Assembly: GCF_001598815.1 (NCBI RefSeq)
Contig: NZ_BCZQ01000016.1
Location: 1 to 64,000 of the forward strand
Reading direction: 5' to 3'
DNA: 64,000 nucleotides
Source: Sphingopyxis terrae subsp. terrae NBRC 15098
GTDB taxonomy: Bacteria; Pseudomonadota; Alphaproteobacteria; Sphingomonadales; Sphingomonadaceae
Both the position numbers and the translations under genes were made by a program. A model generated the notes under the pieces. The model did not search any database. It was given only the letters and a program-made list of their open reading frames with translations, and was not told the DNA's origin. Positions 36,373 through 49,071 of the stretch are shown here, in pieces (position 1 is the first letter of the stretch; every line of letters starts with the position of its first letter).

Positions 36373-36744
36373 ATGCCCACGATCAACCAGCTGGTCCGCA
36401 AGGGCCGGACTCCGCAGAAGGTGAAGTCCAAGGTCCCGGCGATGGAAGCAAACCCGCAGAAGCGCGGCGTTTGCACCCGTGTCTATACGACGACCCCGAA
36501 AAAGCCGAACTCGGCGCTCCGCAAGGTTGCGAAGGTCCGCCTGACCAACCAGCGCGAAGTCATTTCCTACATCCCCGGCGAAGGCCACAACCTCCAGGAA
36601 CACAGCGTCGTGCTGATCCGCGGCGGCCGTGTGCGCGACCTTCCCGGTGTCCGTTACCACGTCCTGCGCGGCGTTCTGGACACCCAGGGTGTGAAAGACC
36701 GCAAGCAGAGCCGTTCAAAATACGGTGCGAAGCGTCCGAAGTAA
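36373..36744 (+). CDS. rpsL: 30S ribosomal protein S12
   Basis: A 123-residue decoding-centre protein, first gene of the str operon. The loop [18 protein letters not shown] and [13 protein letters not shown] are intact, with wild-type Lys residues at the usual streptomycin-resistance positions. The ATG at 36373 follows GAAGGTGAAGC. The longer frame from 36220 lies in the leader. Confidence 0.98.
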   Translation: MPTINQLVRKGRTPQKVKSKVPAMEANPQKRGVCTRVYTTTPKKPNSALRKVAKVRLTNQREVISYIPGEGHNLQEHSVVLIRGGRVRDLPGVRYHVLRGVLDTQGVKDRKQSRSKYGAKRPK

Positions 36745-36817
36745 GGACGGCTTTTTCGGCTATTTGATCATCCCGCGGGCGCGTTGCGCCGGGGTGCTGT
36801 TGTAAAAGGAATTACCT

Positions 36818-37288
36818 ATGGCTCGTCGTCGTCGTCCTGAACGCCGCGAAATCCTGCCCGATCCCCGTTTCGGGGATGTCGTGCTGTCGAAGTTCATGAA
36901 CAGTGTCATGCTCGACGGTAAGAAGTCGGTCGCCGAAAGCATCGTCTATGGTGCGCTCGAAGCGGTCGAAGCCCGCGCCAAGAAGGAACCGCTCGGCGTG
37001 TTCCATGAGGCGCTCGCCAACATCCGTCCGAACATCGAAGTGCGCAGCCGCCGCGTCGGCGGTGCGACCTATCAGGTTCCGGTCGAAGTCCGTCCGGACC
37101 GCGCGCAGGCGCTCGCGATCCGCTGGCTGATCACCGCGGCGCGCAACCGCAGCGAAACCACGATGGCCGCGCGCCTGTCGGGCGAACTGCTCGATGCGTC
37201 GAACAATCGCGGCAACGCGGTCAAGAAGCGCGAAGACACGCACCGCATGGCCGAAGCGAACCGCGCCTTCAGCCACTACCGCTGGTAA
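36818..37288 (+). CDS. rpsG: 30S ribosomal protein S7
   Basis: A 156-residue primary 16S rRNA-binding protein. Begins [35 protein letters not shown] is the beta-ribbon region. Separated from rpsL by 73 bases. In enteric bacteria S7 represses its own operon, and a similar role here is possible. Confidence 0.98.
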   Translation: MARRRRPERREILPDPRFGDVVLSKFMNSVMLDGKKSVAESIVYGALEAVEARAKKEPLGVFHEALANIRPNIEVRSRRVGGATYQVPVEVRPDRAQALAIRWLITAARNRSETTMAARLSGELLDASNNRGNAVKKREDTHRMAEANRAFSHYRW

Positions 37289-37384
37289 TTTGCGAGGGCG
37301 CCCCGCGGCGTCTCGCAATCGCAACAAAACTTCCTATATCGGGGGCGGCTCCCAAGGCTTCCCCCAAAAACCGAGGAAAAGATC

Positions 37385-39478
37385 ATGGCACGCAGCCATC
37401 CGCTCGAACGCTATCGCAATTTCGGTATCATGGCGCACATCGACGCCGGCAAGACCACGACGACCGAGCGCATTCTCTATTACACCGGCAAGTCCTACAA
37501 GATCGGCGAAGTCCACGACGGCGCTGCCACGATGGACTGGATGGAACAGGAACAGGAACGCGGCATCACGATCACGTCGGCTGCCACCACCTGCCTGTGG
37601 AAGGCCGATGAAGGTCAGGGTCCGGAACACCGCCTGAACATCATCGACACCCCCGGCCACGTCGACTTCACCATCGAAGTCGAACGTAGCTTGCGCGTCC
37701 TCGACGGCGCCGTCGCCGCGTTCGACGGCGTTGCCGGTGTCGAACCCCAGTCGGAAACCGTGTGGCGTCAGGCGGACAAGTACAAGGTTCCGCGGATGTG
37801 CTTCATCAACAAGCTCGACCGCACCGGCGCCAATTTCTATTACTGCGTCCAGACGATCATCGATCGCCTGGGTGCGGTGCCGGCCGTCCTGTACCTCCCC
37901 ATCGGCGCGGAATCGGACTTCAAGGGCCTCGTCGACCTCGTCAACGAACGCGCGATCATCTGGAAGGATGAAAGCCTGGGCGCCGAATTCTTCTACGAAG
38001 ACATCCCGGCCGACCTCGCCGACAAGGCTGCCGAATATCGCGAAAAGCTCGTCGAACTCGCCGTCGAACAGGACGACGATGCGATGGAAGCCTATCTCGA
38101 AGGCACGCTGCCCGACGTGGCGACGCTGAAAGCGCTGATCCGCAAGGGCACGCTCGGTCAGGCGTTCGTACCGGTCCTGTGCGGCTCGGCGTTCAAGAAC
38201 AAGGGCGTCCAGACGCTGCTCGACGCGGTCGTCGACTATCTGCCTTCGCCGCTCGACATCCCCGACGTCCAGGGCATCAACCCGGACACCGAGGAAGCCG
38301 ATTCGCGTCCGACGTCGGACAGCGCACCGCTGTCGATGCTCGCGTTCAAGATCATGAACGACCCGTTCGTCGGCTCGCTCACCTTCGCGCGCATCTATTC
38401 GGGTACGCTCTCGAAGGGCACCTACCTGAACTCGGTGAAGGACAAGAAGGAAAAGATCGGCCGTATGCTCCTCATGCACGCCAATTCGCGTGAGGACATC
38501 GAAGAAGCCTATGCGGGCGACATCGTCGCGCTCGCCGGCCTCAAGGAAACCACCACGGGCGACACGATCTGCGCGAGCAATGCGCCGATCATCCTCGAAC
38601 GGATGGAATTCCCCGAGCCGGTCATCGAGCTGTCGGTCGAACCCAAGACCAAGGCCGACCAGGAAAAGATGGGCGTTGCCCTCAACCGCCTGGCTGCCGA
38701 GGATCCCTCGTTCCGCGTCTCGACCGACCATGAATCGGGCCAGACGATCATCAAGGGCATGGGCGAGCTTCACCTCGACATTCTCGTCGATCGCATGAAG
38801 CGTGAATTCAAGGTCGAAGCAAATGTCGGTGCGCCGCAGGTGGCGTATCGCGAAAGCCTCGCGAAGCCGGTCGAAGTCGACTACACCCACAAGAAGCAGT
38901 CGGGTGGTTCGGGTCAGTTCGGTCGCGTCAAGGTCCAGGTCACCCCGGGCGAGCGCGGCAGCGGCGTCACTTTCACCGACGAGATCAAGGGCGGCAACAT
39001 CCCGCGCGAATATATCCCGGCGGTCGAAAAGGGTTTCCGCGAATCGGCTGAAAACGGTCACATGATCGGCTTCCCGATCATCGACTTCGACATCAAGCTG
39101 ATCGACGGTGCGTACCACGATGTCGACTCGTCGGCGCTGGCGTTCGAAATCGCGGGCCGTGCGGCGATGCGCGAAGTGGCGGCAAAGGCCGGCATCAAGC
39201 TGCTCGAACCGGTGATGAAGGTCGAAGTTGTTACCCCTGAAGAATTCATGGGCGACGTGATCGGCGACCTCAACAGCCGTCGTGGCCAGATCCAGGGTAC
39301 GGACAGCCGCGGCAACGCCCAGGTGGTTGAAGCCATCGTGCCGCTCGCCAATATGTTCGGCTACGTCAACCAGCTGCGTTCTTTCACCCAGGGCCGCGCC
39401 CAGTACACGATGCAGTTCTCGCACTATGAAGAAGTGCCGAACAACGTCGCGGACGAGGTGAAGGCGAAGATGGCCTGA
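37385..39478 (+). CDS. fusA: Elongation factor G
   Basis: A 697-residue translocase GTPase. G1 [18 protein letters not shown]3 [13 protein letters not shown] and G4 NKLDR are all present. Domains II to V follow with normal length. Placed between rpsG and tuf, 96 bases after rpsG. Confidence 0.98.
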   Translation: MARSHPLERYRNFGIMAHIDAGKTTTTERILYYTGKSYKIGEVHDGAATMDWMEQEQERGITITSAATTCLWKADEGQGPEHRLNIIDTPGHVDFTIEVERSLRVLDGAVAAFDGVAGVEPQSETVWRQADKYKVPRMCFINKLDRTGANFYYCVQTIIDRLGAVPAVLYLPIGAESDFKGLVDLVNERAIIWKDESLGAEFFYEDIPADLADKAAEYREKLVELAVEQDDDAMEAYLEGTLPDVATLKALIRKGTLGQAFVPVLCGSAFKNKGVQTLLDAVVDYLPSPLDIPDVQGINPDTEEADSRPTSDSAPLSMLAFKIMNDPFVGSLTFARIYSGTLSKGTYLNSVKDKKEKIGRMLLMHANSREDIEEAYAGDIVALAGLKETTTGDTICASNAPIILERMEFPEPVIELSVEPKTKADQEKMGVALNRLAAEDPSFRVSTDHESGQTIIKGMGELHLDILVDRMKREFKVEANVGAPQVAYRESLAKPVEVDYTHKKQSGGSGQFGRVKVQVTPGERGSGVTFTDEIKGGNIPREYIPAVEKGFRESAENGHMIGFPIIDFDIKLIDGAYHDVDSSALAFEIAGRAAMREVAAKAGIKLLEPVMKVEVVTPEEFMGDVIGDLNSRRGQIQGTDSRGNAQVVEAIVPLANMFGYVNQLRSFTQGRAQYTMQFSHYEEVPNNVADEVKAKMA

Positions 39479-39487
39479 TCCGGTTTG

Positions 39488-39513
39488 GCCGTGCGGGGCT
39501 TGCCTCGCACGGC
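39488..39513 (+). other. Hairpin in fusA-tuf gap
   Basis: GCCGTGCG (39488-39495) pairs perfectly with CGCACGGC (39506-39513), loop of 10. No T run follows, so it may be a processing or stability element rather than a terminator. The rest of the 153-base gap holds the tuf leader. Confidence 0.45.
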
Positions 39514-39631
39514 GGACCCGGACAAGCGCGGGCTTGCACCGCGCGGCAAGACCTACTAAGGGCGGCGCCTGATTCAGCAGGCTCGTCCAGGACTGATCAA
39601 CTCAACACGCGAACAAGAAGGTTCAAGAAAC

Positions 39632-40822
<1,191 letters not shown>

Positions 40823-40831
40823 TATAGGGCC

Positions 40832-40867
40832 ACGAGCCGCTCGAATCGGGTGATTCGGGCGGCTCGT
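40832..40867 (+). terminator. Terminator-like hairpin after tuf
   Basis: ACGAGCCGCTCGAATC (40832-40847) pairs with GATTCGGGCGGCTCGT (40852-40867), 16 pairs with one G-T pair and a 4-base loop, followed by AGCTTTTGAG and a second T run. It probably ends the str operon. Confidence 0.7.
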
Positions 40868-40969
40868 AGCTTTTGAGATTTTTGATGGCCTTTCCGGCCT
40901 CCATGCGGGGGTCGGGACGGGCCATTTCGGCTCTTTCGCATCGTCAGACGGGATTCGACTGGAATAGTC

Positions 40970-41281
40970 ATGGAAACGCAGAATATTCGCATTCGCCTGA
41001 AGGCCTTTGATCACCGCGTGCTCGATCAGGCCACCACCGACATCGCCGATACGGCACGTCGTACGGGCGCCCTCATTCGCGGTCCCATCCCGCTGCCGAC
41101 GCGCATTGAAAAATTCACCGTGAACCGCGGTCCGCATGTCGACAAGAAGTCGCGCGAGCAGTTCGAGGTGCGTACCCACAAGCGGCTGCTCGACATCGTG
41201 CAGCCCACCCCGCAGACGGTCGATGCGCTGATGAAGCTCGACCTCGCCGCGGGCGTGAACGTCGAAATCAAGTTGGCCTAA
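40970..41281 (+). CDS. rpsJ: 30S ribosomal protein S10
   Basis: A 103-residue protein, first gene of the S10 operon and NusE in antitermination. Contains [15 protein letters not shown] and [29 protein letters not shown] motif parts. The 147-base gap from tuf probably contains its promoter. A 303-base gap follows. Confidence 0.97.
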   Translation: METQNIRIRLKAFDHRVLDQATTDIADTARRTGALIRGPIPLPTRIEKFTVNRGPHVDKKSREQFEVRTHKRLLDIVQPTPQTVDALMKLDLAAGVNVEIKLA

Positions 41282-41584
41282 ATAGCCAGCGTGCTCCGGA
41301 CTTGATCCGGAGCCCAGGGTAGAAGCGGCCGATAGGTCGCACTGAAGCCGCCCTGGGTTTCTGCTTTCGCAGGAACACATTTAGGTTTCGGAGGATACCG
41401 CCGGATTGATCCGGGCTGCGTCCCCCGTCTTGCCGCTGACCCCACGGGAAAGCGGCACCTCAGCCCGGACGGGGCGATGCATCGAAATTTCGGGCTGGGA
41501 GGACAGTCATCGAACGCAGGTTCGGTGGGGTCCACACGCCGTGCGGAAATGGTTCTGCCCGGCCTCTGTTAGGAGTGAATGATC
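41282..41584 (+). repeat. rpsJ-rplC gap with palindromic repeat element
   Basis: This 303-base gap has no gene. GCTCCGGA-CTTGA-TCCGGAGC (41293-41313) is a perfect 8-pair hairpin, followed by CCCAGGG (41313-41319) pairing with CCCTGGG (41351-41357). This looks like a dispersed palindrome. Further on, CAGCCCG pairs with CGGGCTG across about 25 bases near 41462-41500. AGGAG at 41571 is the rplC ribosome site. Confidence 0.6.
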
Positions 41585-42343
41585 ATGCGCACTGGCGTGA
41601 TCGCGAAAAAAATGGGGATGACCCGCCTGTTTCAGGACGATGGCCGCCATGTGCCCGTCACCGTTCTGAGCCTCGAAGGCTGCCAGGTCGTCTCGGTTCG
41701 CGAAAAGGAACGCGACGGCTATGTGGCCGTCCAGCTCGGTGCCGGCTCGGCAAAGGCGAAGAATGTCGCCAAGCCGCAGCGCGGGGCCTATGGCAAGGCC
41801 GAAGTCGAGCCCAAGGCGAAGCTCGTCGAATTCCGCGTTGCTGACGACGCGACGCTCGACGTCGGCGCCGAACTGTCGGCCGACCATTTCGTCGCCGGCC
41901 AGATGGTCGATATCCAGGGTGTCACCCAGGGTAAGGGCTTTGCCGGTGCGATGAAGCGCTGGGGTTTCGGCGGTATGCGCGCCACCCACGGTGTTTCGAT
42001 CAGCCACCGTGCCCATGGTTCGACCGGTAACCGCCAGGATCCGGGCCGCGTCTTCAAGAACAAGAAGATGGCTGGCCACATGGGCGCGCGCAATCGCACC
42101 CAGCAGAATCTCGAAATCGTCCGCACCGACGCCGAGCGCGGTCTTCTCTTCGTCAAGGGTTCGGTCCCTGGCTCGAAGGGCGGCTGGCTGCTGGTGCGCG
42201 ATGCGATGAAGCTGCCGCGTCACCCCGAAGCCCCTTATCCGGCGGCGGTCAAGAGCGCGGCGAACAGCAACAATGCCCCGGCTGAAACCCCTGCGGAAGC
42301 AGAGGTCGAAACGACCGCGGCCGACGGCGCACAGGAGTCCTGA
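41585..42343 (+). CDS. rplC: 50S ribosomal protein L3
   Basis: A 252-residue protein. The ATG at 41585 ([14 protein letters not shown]) has AGGAG at 9 bases; the ATG at 41579 is too near. Core motif [13 protein letters not shown], with [17 protein letters not shown]. The last about 35 residues form an Ala/Glu-rich tail ([15 protein letters not shown]) beyond the usual end of L3. Confidence 0.97.
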   Translation: MRTGVIAKKMGMTRLFQDDGRHVPVTVLSLEGCQVVSVREKERDGYVAVQLGAGSAKAKNVAKPQRGAYGKAEVEPKAKLVEFRVADDATLDVGAELSADHFVAGQMVDIQGVTQGKGFAGAMKRWGFGGMRATHGVSISHRAHGSTGNRQDPGRVFKNKKMAGHMGARNRTQQNLEIVRTDAERGLLFVKGSVPGSKGGWLLVRDAMKLPRHPEAPYPAAVKSAANSNNAPAETPAEAEVETTAADGAQES

Positions 42344-42345
42344 TC

Positions 42346-42972
42346 ATGAAGGTCAAGGTACAGACCCTCGATGGCAAGGCTGGCGCCGACATCGATCTTA
42401 ACGACGACGTCTTCGGCGTCGACGCGCGGGCGGACATCCTCCACCGTGTCGTCGCCTGGCAGCTCGAAAAGCGTCGCGGCCCCGCCCGCGCCGCCCGCGA
42501 GCGCAGCGACGTTGCCCGCACCGGCAAGAAGTTCGGTCGCCAGAAGGGCGGCGGTACCGCCCGTCACGGCGATCGCAAGGCGCCGATCTTCATCGGCGGT
42601 GGCAAGGCGCACGGTCCCCGGGCCCGCACTTTCGGCCACTCGCTGAACAAGAAGATCCGCGCTCTTGGTCTCAAGATGGCGCTGAGCGACAAGGCAAAGG
42701 GCGGCAAGCTCGTTGTCATCGACACGCTCGAGCTCAAGGAAGCCAAGACCAAGGTGCTGGCCGGCAAGCTCGGCAAGCTCGACCTCGGTCGCCGTGCGCT
42801 CTTCATCGACGGCGATGCGGTCCATGACAGCTTCGCCCAGGCTTCGGCCAACATCGTCGGCGTCGATTCGCTGCCGGCGATCGGTGCCAACGTCTATGAC
42901 ATCCTTCGCGCCGACACGCTGGTCCTGACCCGCGCGGCGGTCGAAAAGCTGGAGGCCCGCTGCAATGGCTAA
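42346..42972 (+). CDS. rplD: 50S ribosomal protein L4
   Basis: A 208-residue protein lining the exit tunnel. Contains [32 protein letters not shown]. It begins 2 bases after rplC and overlaps rplW by 8 bases. In enteric bacteria L4 represses this operon. Confidence 0.97.
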   Translation: MKVKVQTLDGKAGADIDLNDDVFGVDARADILHRVVAWQLEKRRGPARAARERSDVARTGKKFGRQKGGGTARHGDRKAPIFIGGGKAHGPRARTFGHSLNKKIRALGLKMALSDKAKGGKLVVIDTLELKEAKTKVLAGKLGKLDLGRRALFIDGDAVHDSFAQASANIVGVDSLPAIGANVYDILRADTLVLTRAAVEKLEARCNG

Positions 42973-43273
42973 GGCAAAGACCATCGATGCGCGTCACTAT
43001 GACGTGATCCTGTCGCCAGTGATCACCGAAAAGTCGACGCTGCTCAGCGAAAACGACGCCGTCGTCTTCCGCGTCGCCAACGACGCAACGAAGCCGGCGA
43101 TCAAGGCCGCCGTCGAGGCGCTGTTCGATGTCAAGGTGCTCAGCGTGAACACGCTGGTCACCAAGGGCAAGACCAAGCGCTGGAAGGGCAAGCCCTACAC
43201 CCGCAGCGACGTGAAGAAGGCGATCGTTCGCCTGGCCGAAGGCCAGTCGATCGACGTCACCACCGGCGTCTGA
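42965..43273 (+). CDS. rplW: 50S ribosomal protein L23
   Basis: A 102-residue protein at the exit of the tunnel, docking site for SRP and trigger factor. Begins [29 protein letters not shown] and [20 protein letters not shown] fit the family. Starts inside the end of rplD. Confidence 0.97.
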   Translation: MAKAKTIDARHYDVILSPVITEKSTLLSENDAVVFRVANDATKPAIKAAVEALFDVKVLSVNTLVTKGKTKRWKGKPYTRSDVKKAIVRLAEGQSIDVTTGV

Positions 43274-43295
43274 CGGATAGGGGAAGGCAGAGAAA

Positions 43296-44132
43296 ATGGC
43301 ACTCAAATCCTATAATCCGACAAGCCCTGGACAGCGTGGCCTGATCCTCGTCGACAAGTCGTCGCTGTGGAAGGGCAAGCCCGTCAAGGCGCTGACCGAA
43401 GGCAAGCGCAAGACCGGTGGCCGCAACAACAAGGGCCATGTGACCTCGCGCGGCATCGCCGGCGGTCACAAGCAGAAGTATCGCTTCATCGACTTCAAGC
43501 GTCGCAAGTGGGGCGTTCCGGCGACCGTCGAACGGCTCGAATATGACCCGAACCGCACGGCCTTCATCGCGCTCATCAAATATGAGGACGGTGATCTGGC
43601 CTATATCCTGGCGCCGCAGCGCCTGGCGGTCGGCGATACGGTCGTCGCGGACAAGAAGACCGACGTGAAGCCCGGCAACGCGATGGAATTGTCGCAGATG
43701 CCGGTCGGCACGATCGTCCACAATATCGAGATGAAGCCGGGCAAGGGCGGCCAGATCGCCCGTTCGGCCGGCACTTATGCCCAGGTCGTCGGTCGTGACC
43801 GCGGTCTTGTCATCGTGCGTCTCGGTTCCGGCGAGCAGCGCTACATTCGCGGTGAATGCATGGGCACGGTCGGTGCGGTGTCGAACCCCGACAACCAGAA
43901 CACCAACCTGGGCAAGGCCGGCCGCAGCCGCTGGCTCGGCAAGCGTCCGCTGACCCGCGGCGTCGCCAAGAACCCGGTCGACCACCCGCACGGCGGTGGT
44001 GAAGGCCGCACCTCGGGCGGCCGTCACCCGGTCACCCCGTGGGGCAAGCCGACCAAGGGCGCCCGTACCCGCCACAACAAGTCGACCGACAAGATGATCA
44101 TCCGGTCGCGTCACGCGAAGAAGAAGAGGTAA
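43296..44132 (+). CDS. rplB: 50S ribosomal protein L2
   Basis: A 278-residue peptidyl-transferase-region protein. [15 protein letters not shown] at the start and [21 protein letters not shown] near the end, the latter carrying the conserved His. Ends KKR. Confidence 0.98.
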   Translation: MALKSYNPTSPGQRGLILVDKSSLWKGKPVKALTEGKRKTGGRNNKGHVTSRGIAGGHKQKYRFIDFKRRKWGVPATVERLEYDPNRTAFIALIKYEDGDLAYILAPQRLAVGDTVVADKKTDVKPGNAMELSQMPVGTIVHNIEMKPGKGGQIARSAGTYAQVVGRDRGLVIVRLGSGEQRYIRGECMGTVGAVSNPDNQNTNLGKAGRSRWLGKRPLTRGVAKNPVDHPHGGGEGRTSGGRHPVTPWGKPTKGARTRHNKSTDKMIIRSRHAKKKR

Positions 44133-44135
44133 GCC

Positions 44136-44411
44136 ATGGCACGCTCGGTCTGGAAGGGTCCGTTCGTCGACCTTCATCTCCTCAAGAAAGCCGAAGCGGC
44201 TCAGGACGGCGGCAGCTCAGCGCCGATCAAGACCTGGTCGCGTCGCTCCACTATCCTGCCGCAGTTCGTCGGGCTGACCTTCAACGTCTACAACGGCCGC
44301 AAGTTCGTGCCGGTGTCGGTCAATGAAGACATGGTCGGCATGAAGCTGGGTGAATTTGCGCCGACGCGCTTCTTCCCCGGTCACGCGGCCGACAAGAAGG
44401 GCAAACGCTAA
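44136..44411 (+). CDS. rpsS: 30S ribosomal protein S19
   Basis: A 91-residue head protein. [18 protein letters not shown] at the start, [22 protein letters not shown] in the core and [12 protein letters not shown]. Its TAA shares an A with the rplV ATG (TAATG). Confidence 0.98.
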   Translation: MARSVWKGPFVDLHLLKKAEAAQDGGSSAPIKTWSRRSTILPQFVGLTFNVYNGRKFVPVSVNEDMVGMKLGEFAPTRFFPGHAADKKGKR

Positions 44412-44791
44412 TGGGCAAGGAAAAATCCCCTCGCCGCGTTGCGGACAATGAGGCGCTGTCGGTCGGCACGCAGATTCGCGGTTCGGCGCAGAAGCTGAAC
44501 CTCGTTGCCGCGCTGATTCGCGGCCGCAAGGTCGAAGACGCGATGAACGTCCTCGCTTTCTCGAAGAAGGCGATGGCTGTCGACGTGCGCAAGGTTCTCG
44601 CCAGCGCCGTCGCCAACGCGGAAAACAATCACAACCTCGATGTCGATGCACTCGTCGTCAAGGAAGCGAGCGTCGGCAAGTCGTTCACGATGAAGCGCTG
44701 GCATGCGCGCGGTCGCGGCAAATCGACCCGGATCGAAAAGCCGTTCAGCCGCATCCGCATCGTCGTCCGCGAACAGGAAGAAGAGGCGTAA
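44411..44791 (+). CDS. rplV: 50S ribosomal protein L22
   Basis: A 126-residue tunnel protein. [21 protein letters not shown] near residue 20, and the beta-hairpin region [20 protein letters not shown]. One base separates it from rpsC. Confidence 0.97.
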   Translation: MGKEKSPRRVADNEALSVGTQIRGSAQKLNLVAALIRGRKVEDAMNVLAFSKKAMAVDVRKVLASAVANAENNHNLDVDALVVKEASVGKSFTMKRWHARGRGKSTRIEKPFSRIRIVVREQEEEA

Positions 44792-44792
44792 G

Positions 44793-45500
44793 ATGGGCCA
44801 GAAGAGCAATCCGATCGGCCTGCGCCTGCAGGTCAACCGCACCTGGGACAGCCGCTGGTTCGCGGAAGGCCAGGATTATGGACGCATGCTTATCGAGGAT
44901 CTGAAGATCCGCAAATATGTGTTCAAGACCCTGCCGCAGGCCGCGATTTCGAAGGTCGTCATCGAACGTCCGGCGAAGCTGTGCCGCGTGTCGATCTATG
45001 CCGCCCGTCCGGGCGTCATCATCGGCAAGAAGGGCGCGGACATCGAAAAGCTGCGCAAGGCGCTCGGCGAAATGACCGGCAGCGACGTGAGCCTGAACAT
45101 CGTCGAAATCCGCAAGCCGGAAGTCGATGCCAAGCTCGTCGCGCAGGGCATTGCCGACCAGCTCGAACGCCGCGTTGCCTTCCGCCGTGCGATGAAGCGC
45201 GCGGTTCAGTCGGCGATGCGTCTGGGTGCCGAAGGCATCCGCATCAACTGTGCGGGTCGTCTCGGCGGCGCGGAAATCGCCCGCACCGAATGGTATCGCG
45301 AAGGCCGCGTTCCGCTGCACACGCTGCGTGCGAACGTCGATTATGCCGAGGCCGAAGCCCACACCGCCTATGGCGTGTGTGGCATGAAGGTCTGGATCTT
45401 CAAGGGCGAGATCCTGGGCCACGACCCGATGGCGACCGACCGGCTGATGCTCGACGCGCAGACGTCGGGCGTTCGCCCGGCGCGCGATGAACGCCGTTAA
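44793..45500 (+). CDS. rpsC: 30S ribosomal protein S3
   Basis: A 235-residue protein at the mRNA entry. [21 protein letters not shown] at the start; KH motif [15 protein letters not shown] near residue 72; [18 protein letters not shown] C-terminal domain. The ATG at 44793 is the family start; the longer frame from 44703 is rplV shadow. Confidence 0.98.
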   Translation: MGQKSNPIGLRLQVNRTWDSRWFAEGQDYGRMLIEDLKIRKYVFKTLPQAAISKVVIERPAKLCRVSIYAARPGVIIGKKGADIEKLRKALGEMTGSDVSLNIVEIRKPEVDAKLVAQGIADQLERRVAFRRAMKRAVQSAMRLGAEGIRINCAGRLGGAEIARTEWYREGRVPLHTLRANVDYAEAEAHTAYGVCGMKVWIFKGEILGHDPMATDRLMLDAQTSGVRPARDERR

Positions 45501-45511
45501 GGAACGCTGAC

Positions 45512-45943
45512 ATGTTGCAACCGAAGAAAACCAAGTTCCGCAAGGCCTTCAAGGGCCGCATCCATGGCAATGCCAAGGGTGGCACCAGCCTGAACTTCGG
45601 CTCCTACGGCCTGAAGGCGATGGAACCCGAGCGCATCACCGCGCGCCAGATCGAAGCGGCTCGCCGCGCGATCAGCCGTGCGATCAAGCGTCAGGGCCGC
45701 CTCTGGATTCGCGTGTTTCCCGACCTTCCCGTGTCGTCGAAGCCCGCCGAAGTCCGTATGGGTAAAGGCAAGGGCGCGCCCGAATATTGGGCCGCTCGCG
45801 TCAAGCCCGGCCGCATCCTGTTCGAACTCGACGGCGTTCCCGGCCCAGTGGCCGCGCTGGCGTTCGAGCGTGCGGCGATGAAGCTGCCGATCAAGACGAA
45901 GGTCGTCGCCCGCCTCGGCGACACCTCGCACCTGGAGGGTTGA
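45512..45943 (+). CDS. rplP: 50S ribosomal protein L16
   Basis: A 143-residue protein near the A and P sites. [39 protein letters not shown] and [17 protein letters not shown] match the family. rpmC follows after 5 bases. Confidence 0.98.
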   Translation: MLQPKKTKFRKAFKGRIHGNAKGGTSLNFGSYGLKAMEPERITARQIEAARRAISRAIKRQGRLWIRVFPDLPVSSKPAEVRMGKGKGAPEYWAARVKPGRILFELDGVPGPVAALAFERAAMKLPIKTKVVARLGDTSHLEG

Positions 45944-45948
45944 GGGCC

Positions 45949-46152
45949 ATGGCCAAGACCGAAGATGTGACCAAGAAGACCGACGACCAGCTCGCCGAAC
46001 AGCTTGGCGAACTGAAGCGCGAGGCATTCAACCTCCGTTTCCAGGCCGCCACGGGCCAGCTTGAAAAGGCTTCGCGGGTCAAGGAAGTGCGGCGCACGAT
46101 CGCCCGCATCAAGACCGAACAAACCGCGCGCGTTCGCGCGGCGGCGAAGTAA
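45949..46152 (+). CDS. rpmC: 50S ribosomal protein L29
   Basis: A 67-residue two-helix protein. [20 protein letters not shown] and [18 protein letters not shown] are typical. ATG at 45949, with GGAGGGT upstream overlapping the end of rplP. Confidence 0.96.
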   Translation: MAKTEDVTKKTDDQLAEQLGELKREAFNLRFQAATGQLEKASRVKEVRRTIARIKTEQTARVRAAAK

Positions 46153-46162
46153 GGAGACTGTC

Positions 46163-46429
46163 ATGCCGAAGCGCATTCTGACCGGCACGGTAGTGTCCGA
46201 CAAGGGCGACAAGACCGTCGTGGTGAAGGTGGAGCGTAAGGTTAAGCACCCGCTCTACGGCAAGATCATCCGGCGTTCGAAGAAGTATCACGCCCATGAT
46301 GAGGACAACGCCATCAAGGCTGGCGAAACCGTCCGCATCGAGGAAACGAAGCCGATTTCGAAGCTGAAGACGTGGAAGGTTCTCGAAAAGGTCGAAACCT
46401 CCACCAAGCCGAAAGCGGCCGAAGCCTGA
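46163..46429 (+). CDS. rpsQ: 30S ribosomal protein S17
   Basis: An 88-residue protein. [20 protein letters not shown] and [20 protein letters not shown] are characteristic. AAGGAG precedes the ATG by 7 bases. Confidence 0.97.
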   Translation: MPKRILTGTVVSDKGDKTVVVKVERKVKHPLYGKIIRRSKKYHAHDEDNAIKAGETVRIEETKPISKLKTWKVLEKVETSTKPKAAEA

Positions 46430-46497
46430 GGGCTTCACGCAAGTTTCACGGAACCGCCGGGATGGCCCGGTAGGCCAAGGAAGAAGGAAATGCATCG

Positions 46498-46866
46498 ATG
46501 ATCCAGATGCAGTCACAACTGGAAGTCGCCGACAACAGCGGCGCGAAGCGCGTCCAGTGCATCAAGGTGCTGGGCGGCTCGAAGCGTCGCACGGCTGGCG
46601 TGGGCGACCTTATCGTCGTCTCGATCAAGGAAGCCCAGCCGCGCGGCAAGGTGAAGAAGGGCGACGTGCATCGTGCCGTCATCGTTCGCACCGCCAAGGA
46701 CGTTCGTCGTGCCGACGGTTCGGTGATCCGTTTCGACAGCAACGCCGCCGTGCTCGTCAACAAGAATGAAGAGCCGATCGGCACCCGTATCTTCGGCCCC
46801 GTCGTCCGCGAACTGCGCGGCAAGGGCTATATGAAGATCATCAGCCTGGCGCCGGAGGTGCTTTGA
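46498..46866 (+). CDS. rplN: 50S ribosomal protein L14
   Basis: A 122-residue protein. [20 protein letters not shown], then [21 protein letters not shown] 68-base gap before it marks the S10-spc junction. Confidence 0.98.
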   Translation: MIQMQSQLEVADNSGAKRVQCIKVLGGSKRRTAGVGDLIVVSIKEAQPRGKVKKGDVHRAVIVRTAKDVRRADGSVIRFDSNAAVLVNKNEEPIGTRIFGPVVRELRGKGYMKIISLAPEVL

Positions 46867-46868
46867 CC

Positions 46869-47189
46869 ATGGGTATGGCCAAGATCAAGAAGGGTGACAC
46901 CGTCGTCGTCCTGTCCGGCAAGGACAAGGGCAAGACCGGCGAAGTGACGCAGAGCCTGCCGAAGGACGGCAAGGTCGTCGTCGCTGGCGTCAACATCATC
47001 ACCCGCCACAAGAAGCCGAACCAGCAGGATCCGCAGGGCGGCCTCGAGCGCAAGGAAGCGCCGCTGCACGTCAGCAAGGTCGCGGTTGCCGATCCCAAGA
47101 CCGGCAAGCCGACGCGCGTCCGCTTTGAAACCAAGGACGGCAAGAAGGTCCGCGTGGCCGTGAAGTCCGGGGAGACGATCAATGGCTGA
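46869..47189 (+). CDS. rplX: 50S ribosomal protein L24
   Basis: A 106-residue KOW-domain protein ([20 protein letters not shown]). ATG at 46869 has GGAGG at about 10 bases; the next ATG at 46875 is too far. Overlaps rplE by 8 bases. Confidence 0.96.
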   Translation: MGMAKIKKGDTVVVLSGKDKGKTGEVTQSLPKDGKVVVAGVNIITRHKKPNQQDPQGGLERKEAPLHVSKVAVADPKTGKPTRVRFETKDGKKVRVAVKSGETING

Positions 47190-47760
47190 CAACTACACCC
47201 CGCGCATGCGCAAGCTCTATGACGACCAGATCGTCAAGGCGATGACCGAAAAGTTCGGTTACAAGAATGCGATGGAAGTTCCGAAGATCGAGAAGATCAC
47301 GCTCAACATGGGCGTGGGCGATGCGGTCCAGGACAAGAAGAAGGTCGAAACGGCCGCTTCGGAAATGGAACTGATCGCGGGCCAGAAGCCCGTTATCACC
47401 AAGGCGAAGAAGTCGATTGCCGGCTTCAAGCTGCGTGAAGGCATGCCGATCGGCTGCAAGGTGACCCTGCGTCGCGAGCGGATGTATGAATTCCTCGACC
47501 GCCTGATCACCATCGCGATGCCGCGCATCCGCGACTTCCGTGGCGTGTCGCCGAAGAGCTTCGACGGTCGGGGCAACTATGCCCTCGGCCTGAAGGAACA
47601 GATCATCTTCCCCGAGATCAACTATGACCGCATCGATCAGGTGCGCGGCATGGATGTGATCGTGACCACGTCGGCACGTACGGACGAGGAAGCCCGCGAA
47701 CTGCTCAAGCTGTTCGGCTTCCCCTTCCCGATCGAAGCCCAGGCCAAGGAAGCCGCCTGA
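47182..47760 (+). CDS. rplE: 50S ribosomal protein L5
   Basis: A 192-residue 5S rRNA-binding protein. [33 protein letters not shown] and [20 protein letters not shown] match the family. Confidence 0.98.
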   Translation: MADNYTPRMRKLYDDQIVKAMTEKFGYKNAMEVPKIEKITLNMGVGDAVQDKKKVETAASEMELIAGQKPVITKAKKSIAGFKLREGMPIGCKVTLRRERMYEFLDRLITIAMPRIRDFRGVSPKSFDGRGNYALGLKEQIIFPEINYDRIDQVRGMDVIVTTSARTDEEARELLKLFGFPFPIEAQAKEAA

Positions 47761-47812
47761 GTCCCCGCTGGGACCTCGGGCCGGACAGGAACAAGGAAAG
47801 AGAACTTAAGTC

Positions 47813-48118
47813 ATGGCGAAACTGAGTTCGGTGAACAAGAATGAGCGTCGCAAGAAGCTGGTGAAGAAATATGCCGGCCGCTATGCGAAACTGAAGGCTA
47901 TTGCGGCCGACACCTCGCTCGACGACGGCGAGCGTCTGATCGCGCGCCTCAAGATGGCGGAAATTCCGCGCAACGGTAACCCGACCCGTATCCGTAACCG
48001 GTGCGAACTGACGGGCCGTCCGCGCGCTTATTATCGCAAATTCCGGCTGTGCCGTATTCAGCTCCGCGATCTGGCCAACAAGGGCCTGATCCCCGGCGTT
48101 GTGAAGTCGAGCTGGTAA
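47813..48118 (+). CDS. rpsN: 30S ribosomal protein S14
   Basis: A 101-residue long-form S14 without the zinc CxxC pairs. [20 protein letters not shown] at the start and [21 protein letters not shown] near the end. Confidence 0.97.
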   Translation: MAKLSSVNKNERRKKLVKKYAGRYAKLKAIAADTSLDDGERLIARLKMAEIPRNGNPTRIRNRCELTGRPRAYYRKFRLCRIQLRDLANKGLIPGVVKSSW

Positions 48119-48130
48119 GGAACACGCAAC

Positions 48131-48535
48131 ATGGCAATGACCGATCCTTTGGGTGATATGCTCACCCGCATCCGCAACGGCCAGCAGGCGAAGAAGGACA
48201 GCGTCCTGACGCCGGCTTCGACGCTGCGTGTCCGCGTTCTCGACGTGCTCAAGCGCGAAGGCTACATCCGTGGCTACAGCGAAGAAGTGCTCGGCACCAA
48301 GGGCCAGCACAAGGGCATCCGCATCGAGCTCAAATATTTCGAAGGCCAGCCGGCGATCCGCCACGTGGCGCGCGTCTCGAAGCCGGGTCGCCGCGTCTAT
48401 TCGGGTTCGAAAGAACTGCCGGTGGTTCGCAACGGCCTGGGCATCACCATCGTGTCGACCCCGCGCGGTGTCCTTTCGGACGCCGAAGCACGCGAGCATA
48501 ATGTCGGCGGCGAAGTGCTGGCGGAGGTGTTCTAA
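48131..48535 (+). CDS. rpsH: 30S ribosomal protein S8
   Basis: A 134-residue protein. [16 protein letters not shown], and C-terminal [25 protein letters not shown] junction with rplF. In enteric bacteria S8 regulates the spc operon. Confidence 0.97.
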   Translation: MAMTDPLGDMLTRIRNGQQAKKDSVLTPASTLRVRVLDVLKREGYIRGYSEEVLGTKGQHKGIRIELKYFEGQPAIRHVARVSKPGRRVYSGSKELPVVRNGLGITIVSTPRGVLSDAEAREHNVGGEVLAEVF

Positions 48536-49068
48536 TGTCGCGCATCGGTAAAAAGGCAGTGGCGATCCCCAGCGGCGTTACCGCTGCGATCGACGGCGGC
48601 CAGCTGTCGGTCAAGGGCCCCAAGGGCACGCTGGCGATGCCGCTGTCCGACAACATTAAATATGAAGTCGGCGAAGGCGCCATCTCGGTGCAGCCCGCGA
48701 ACGAAAGCCGCGAAGCGCGCGCTTTCTGGGGCATGCAGCGCACGCTGGTGCAGAACCTGATCACGGGCGTGACCGAAGGCTTCACCAAGGTGCTCGAAAT
48801 CACGGGTGTCGGCTACCGCGCCAACGCGCAGGGCAAGAATCTGAAGCTGCAGCTCGGCTACAGCCACGATGTCGATTTCGCGGTGCCGGAAGGCATCGAG
48901 ATCAAGACGCCGGATAACACGACGATCGAGATCAGCGGTATCGACAAGCAGCAGGTCGGCCAGGTCGCGGCGGAAATCCGTCGCTGGCGCAAGCCCGAAC
49001 CCTATAAGGGCAAGGGTATCAAGTATCGCGGCGAGTACATCTTCCGCAAAGAAGGCAAGAAGAAGTAA
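48535..49068 (+). CDS. rplF: 50S ribosomal protein L6
   Basis: A 177-residue protein. [20 protein letters not shown] at the start; [11 protein letters not shown] in the middle; the C-terminal [15 protein letters not shown] is the family signature. Confidence 0.98.
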   Translation: MSRIGKKAVAIPSGVTAAIDGGQLSVKGPKGTLAMPLSDNIKYEVGEGAISVQPANESREARAFWGMQRTLVQNLITGVTEGFTKVLEITGVGYRANAQGKNLKLQLGYSHDVDFAVPEGIEIKTPDNTTIEISGIDKQQVGQVAAEIRRWRKPEPYKGKGIKYRGEYIFRKEGKKK

Positions 49069-49071
49069 GCC

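Noticed and set aside
37334..39424. 696-codon minus-strand frame opposite fusA
   Set aside because: A mirror of the fusA codon pattern, with no motif, in a highly conserved gene.
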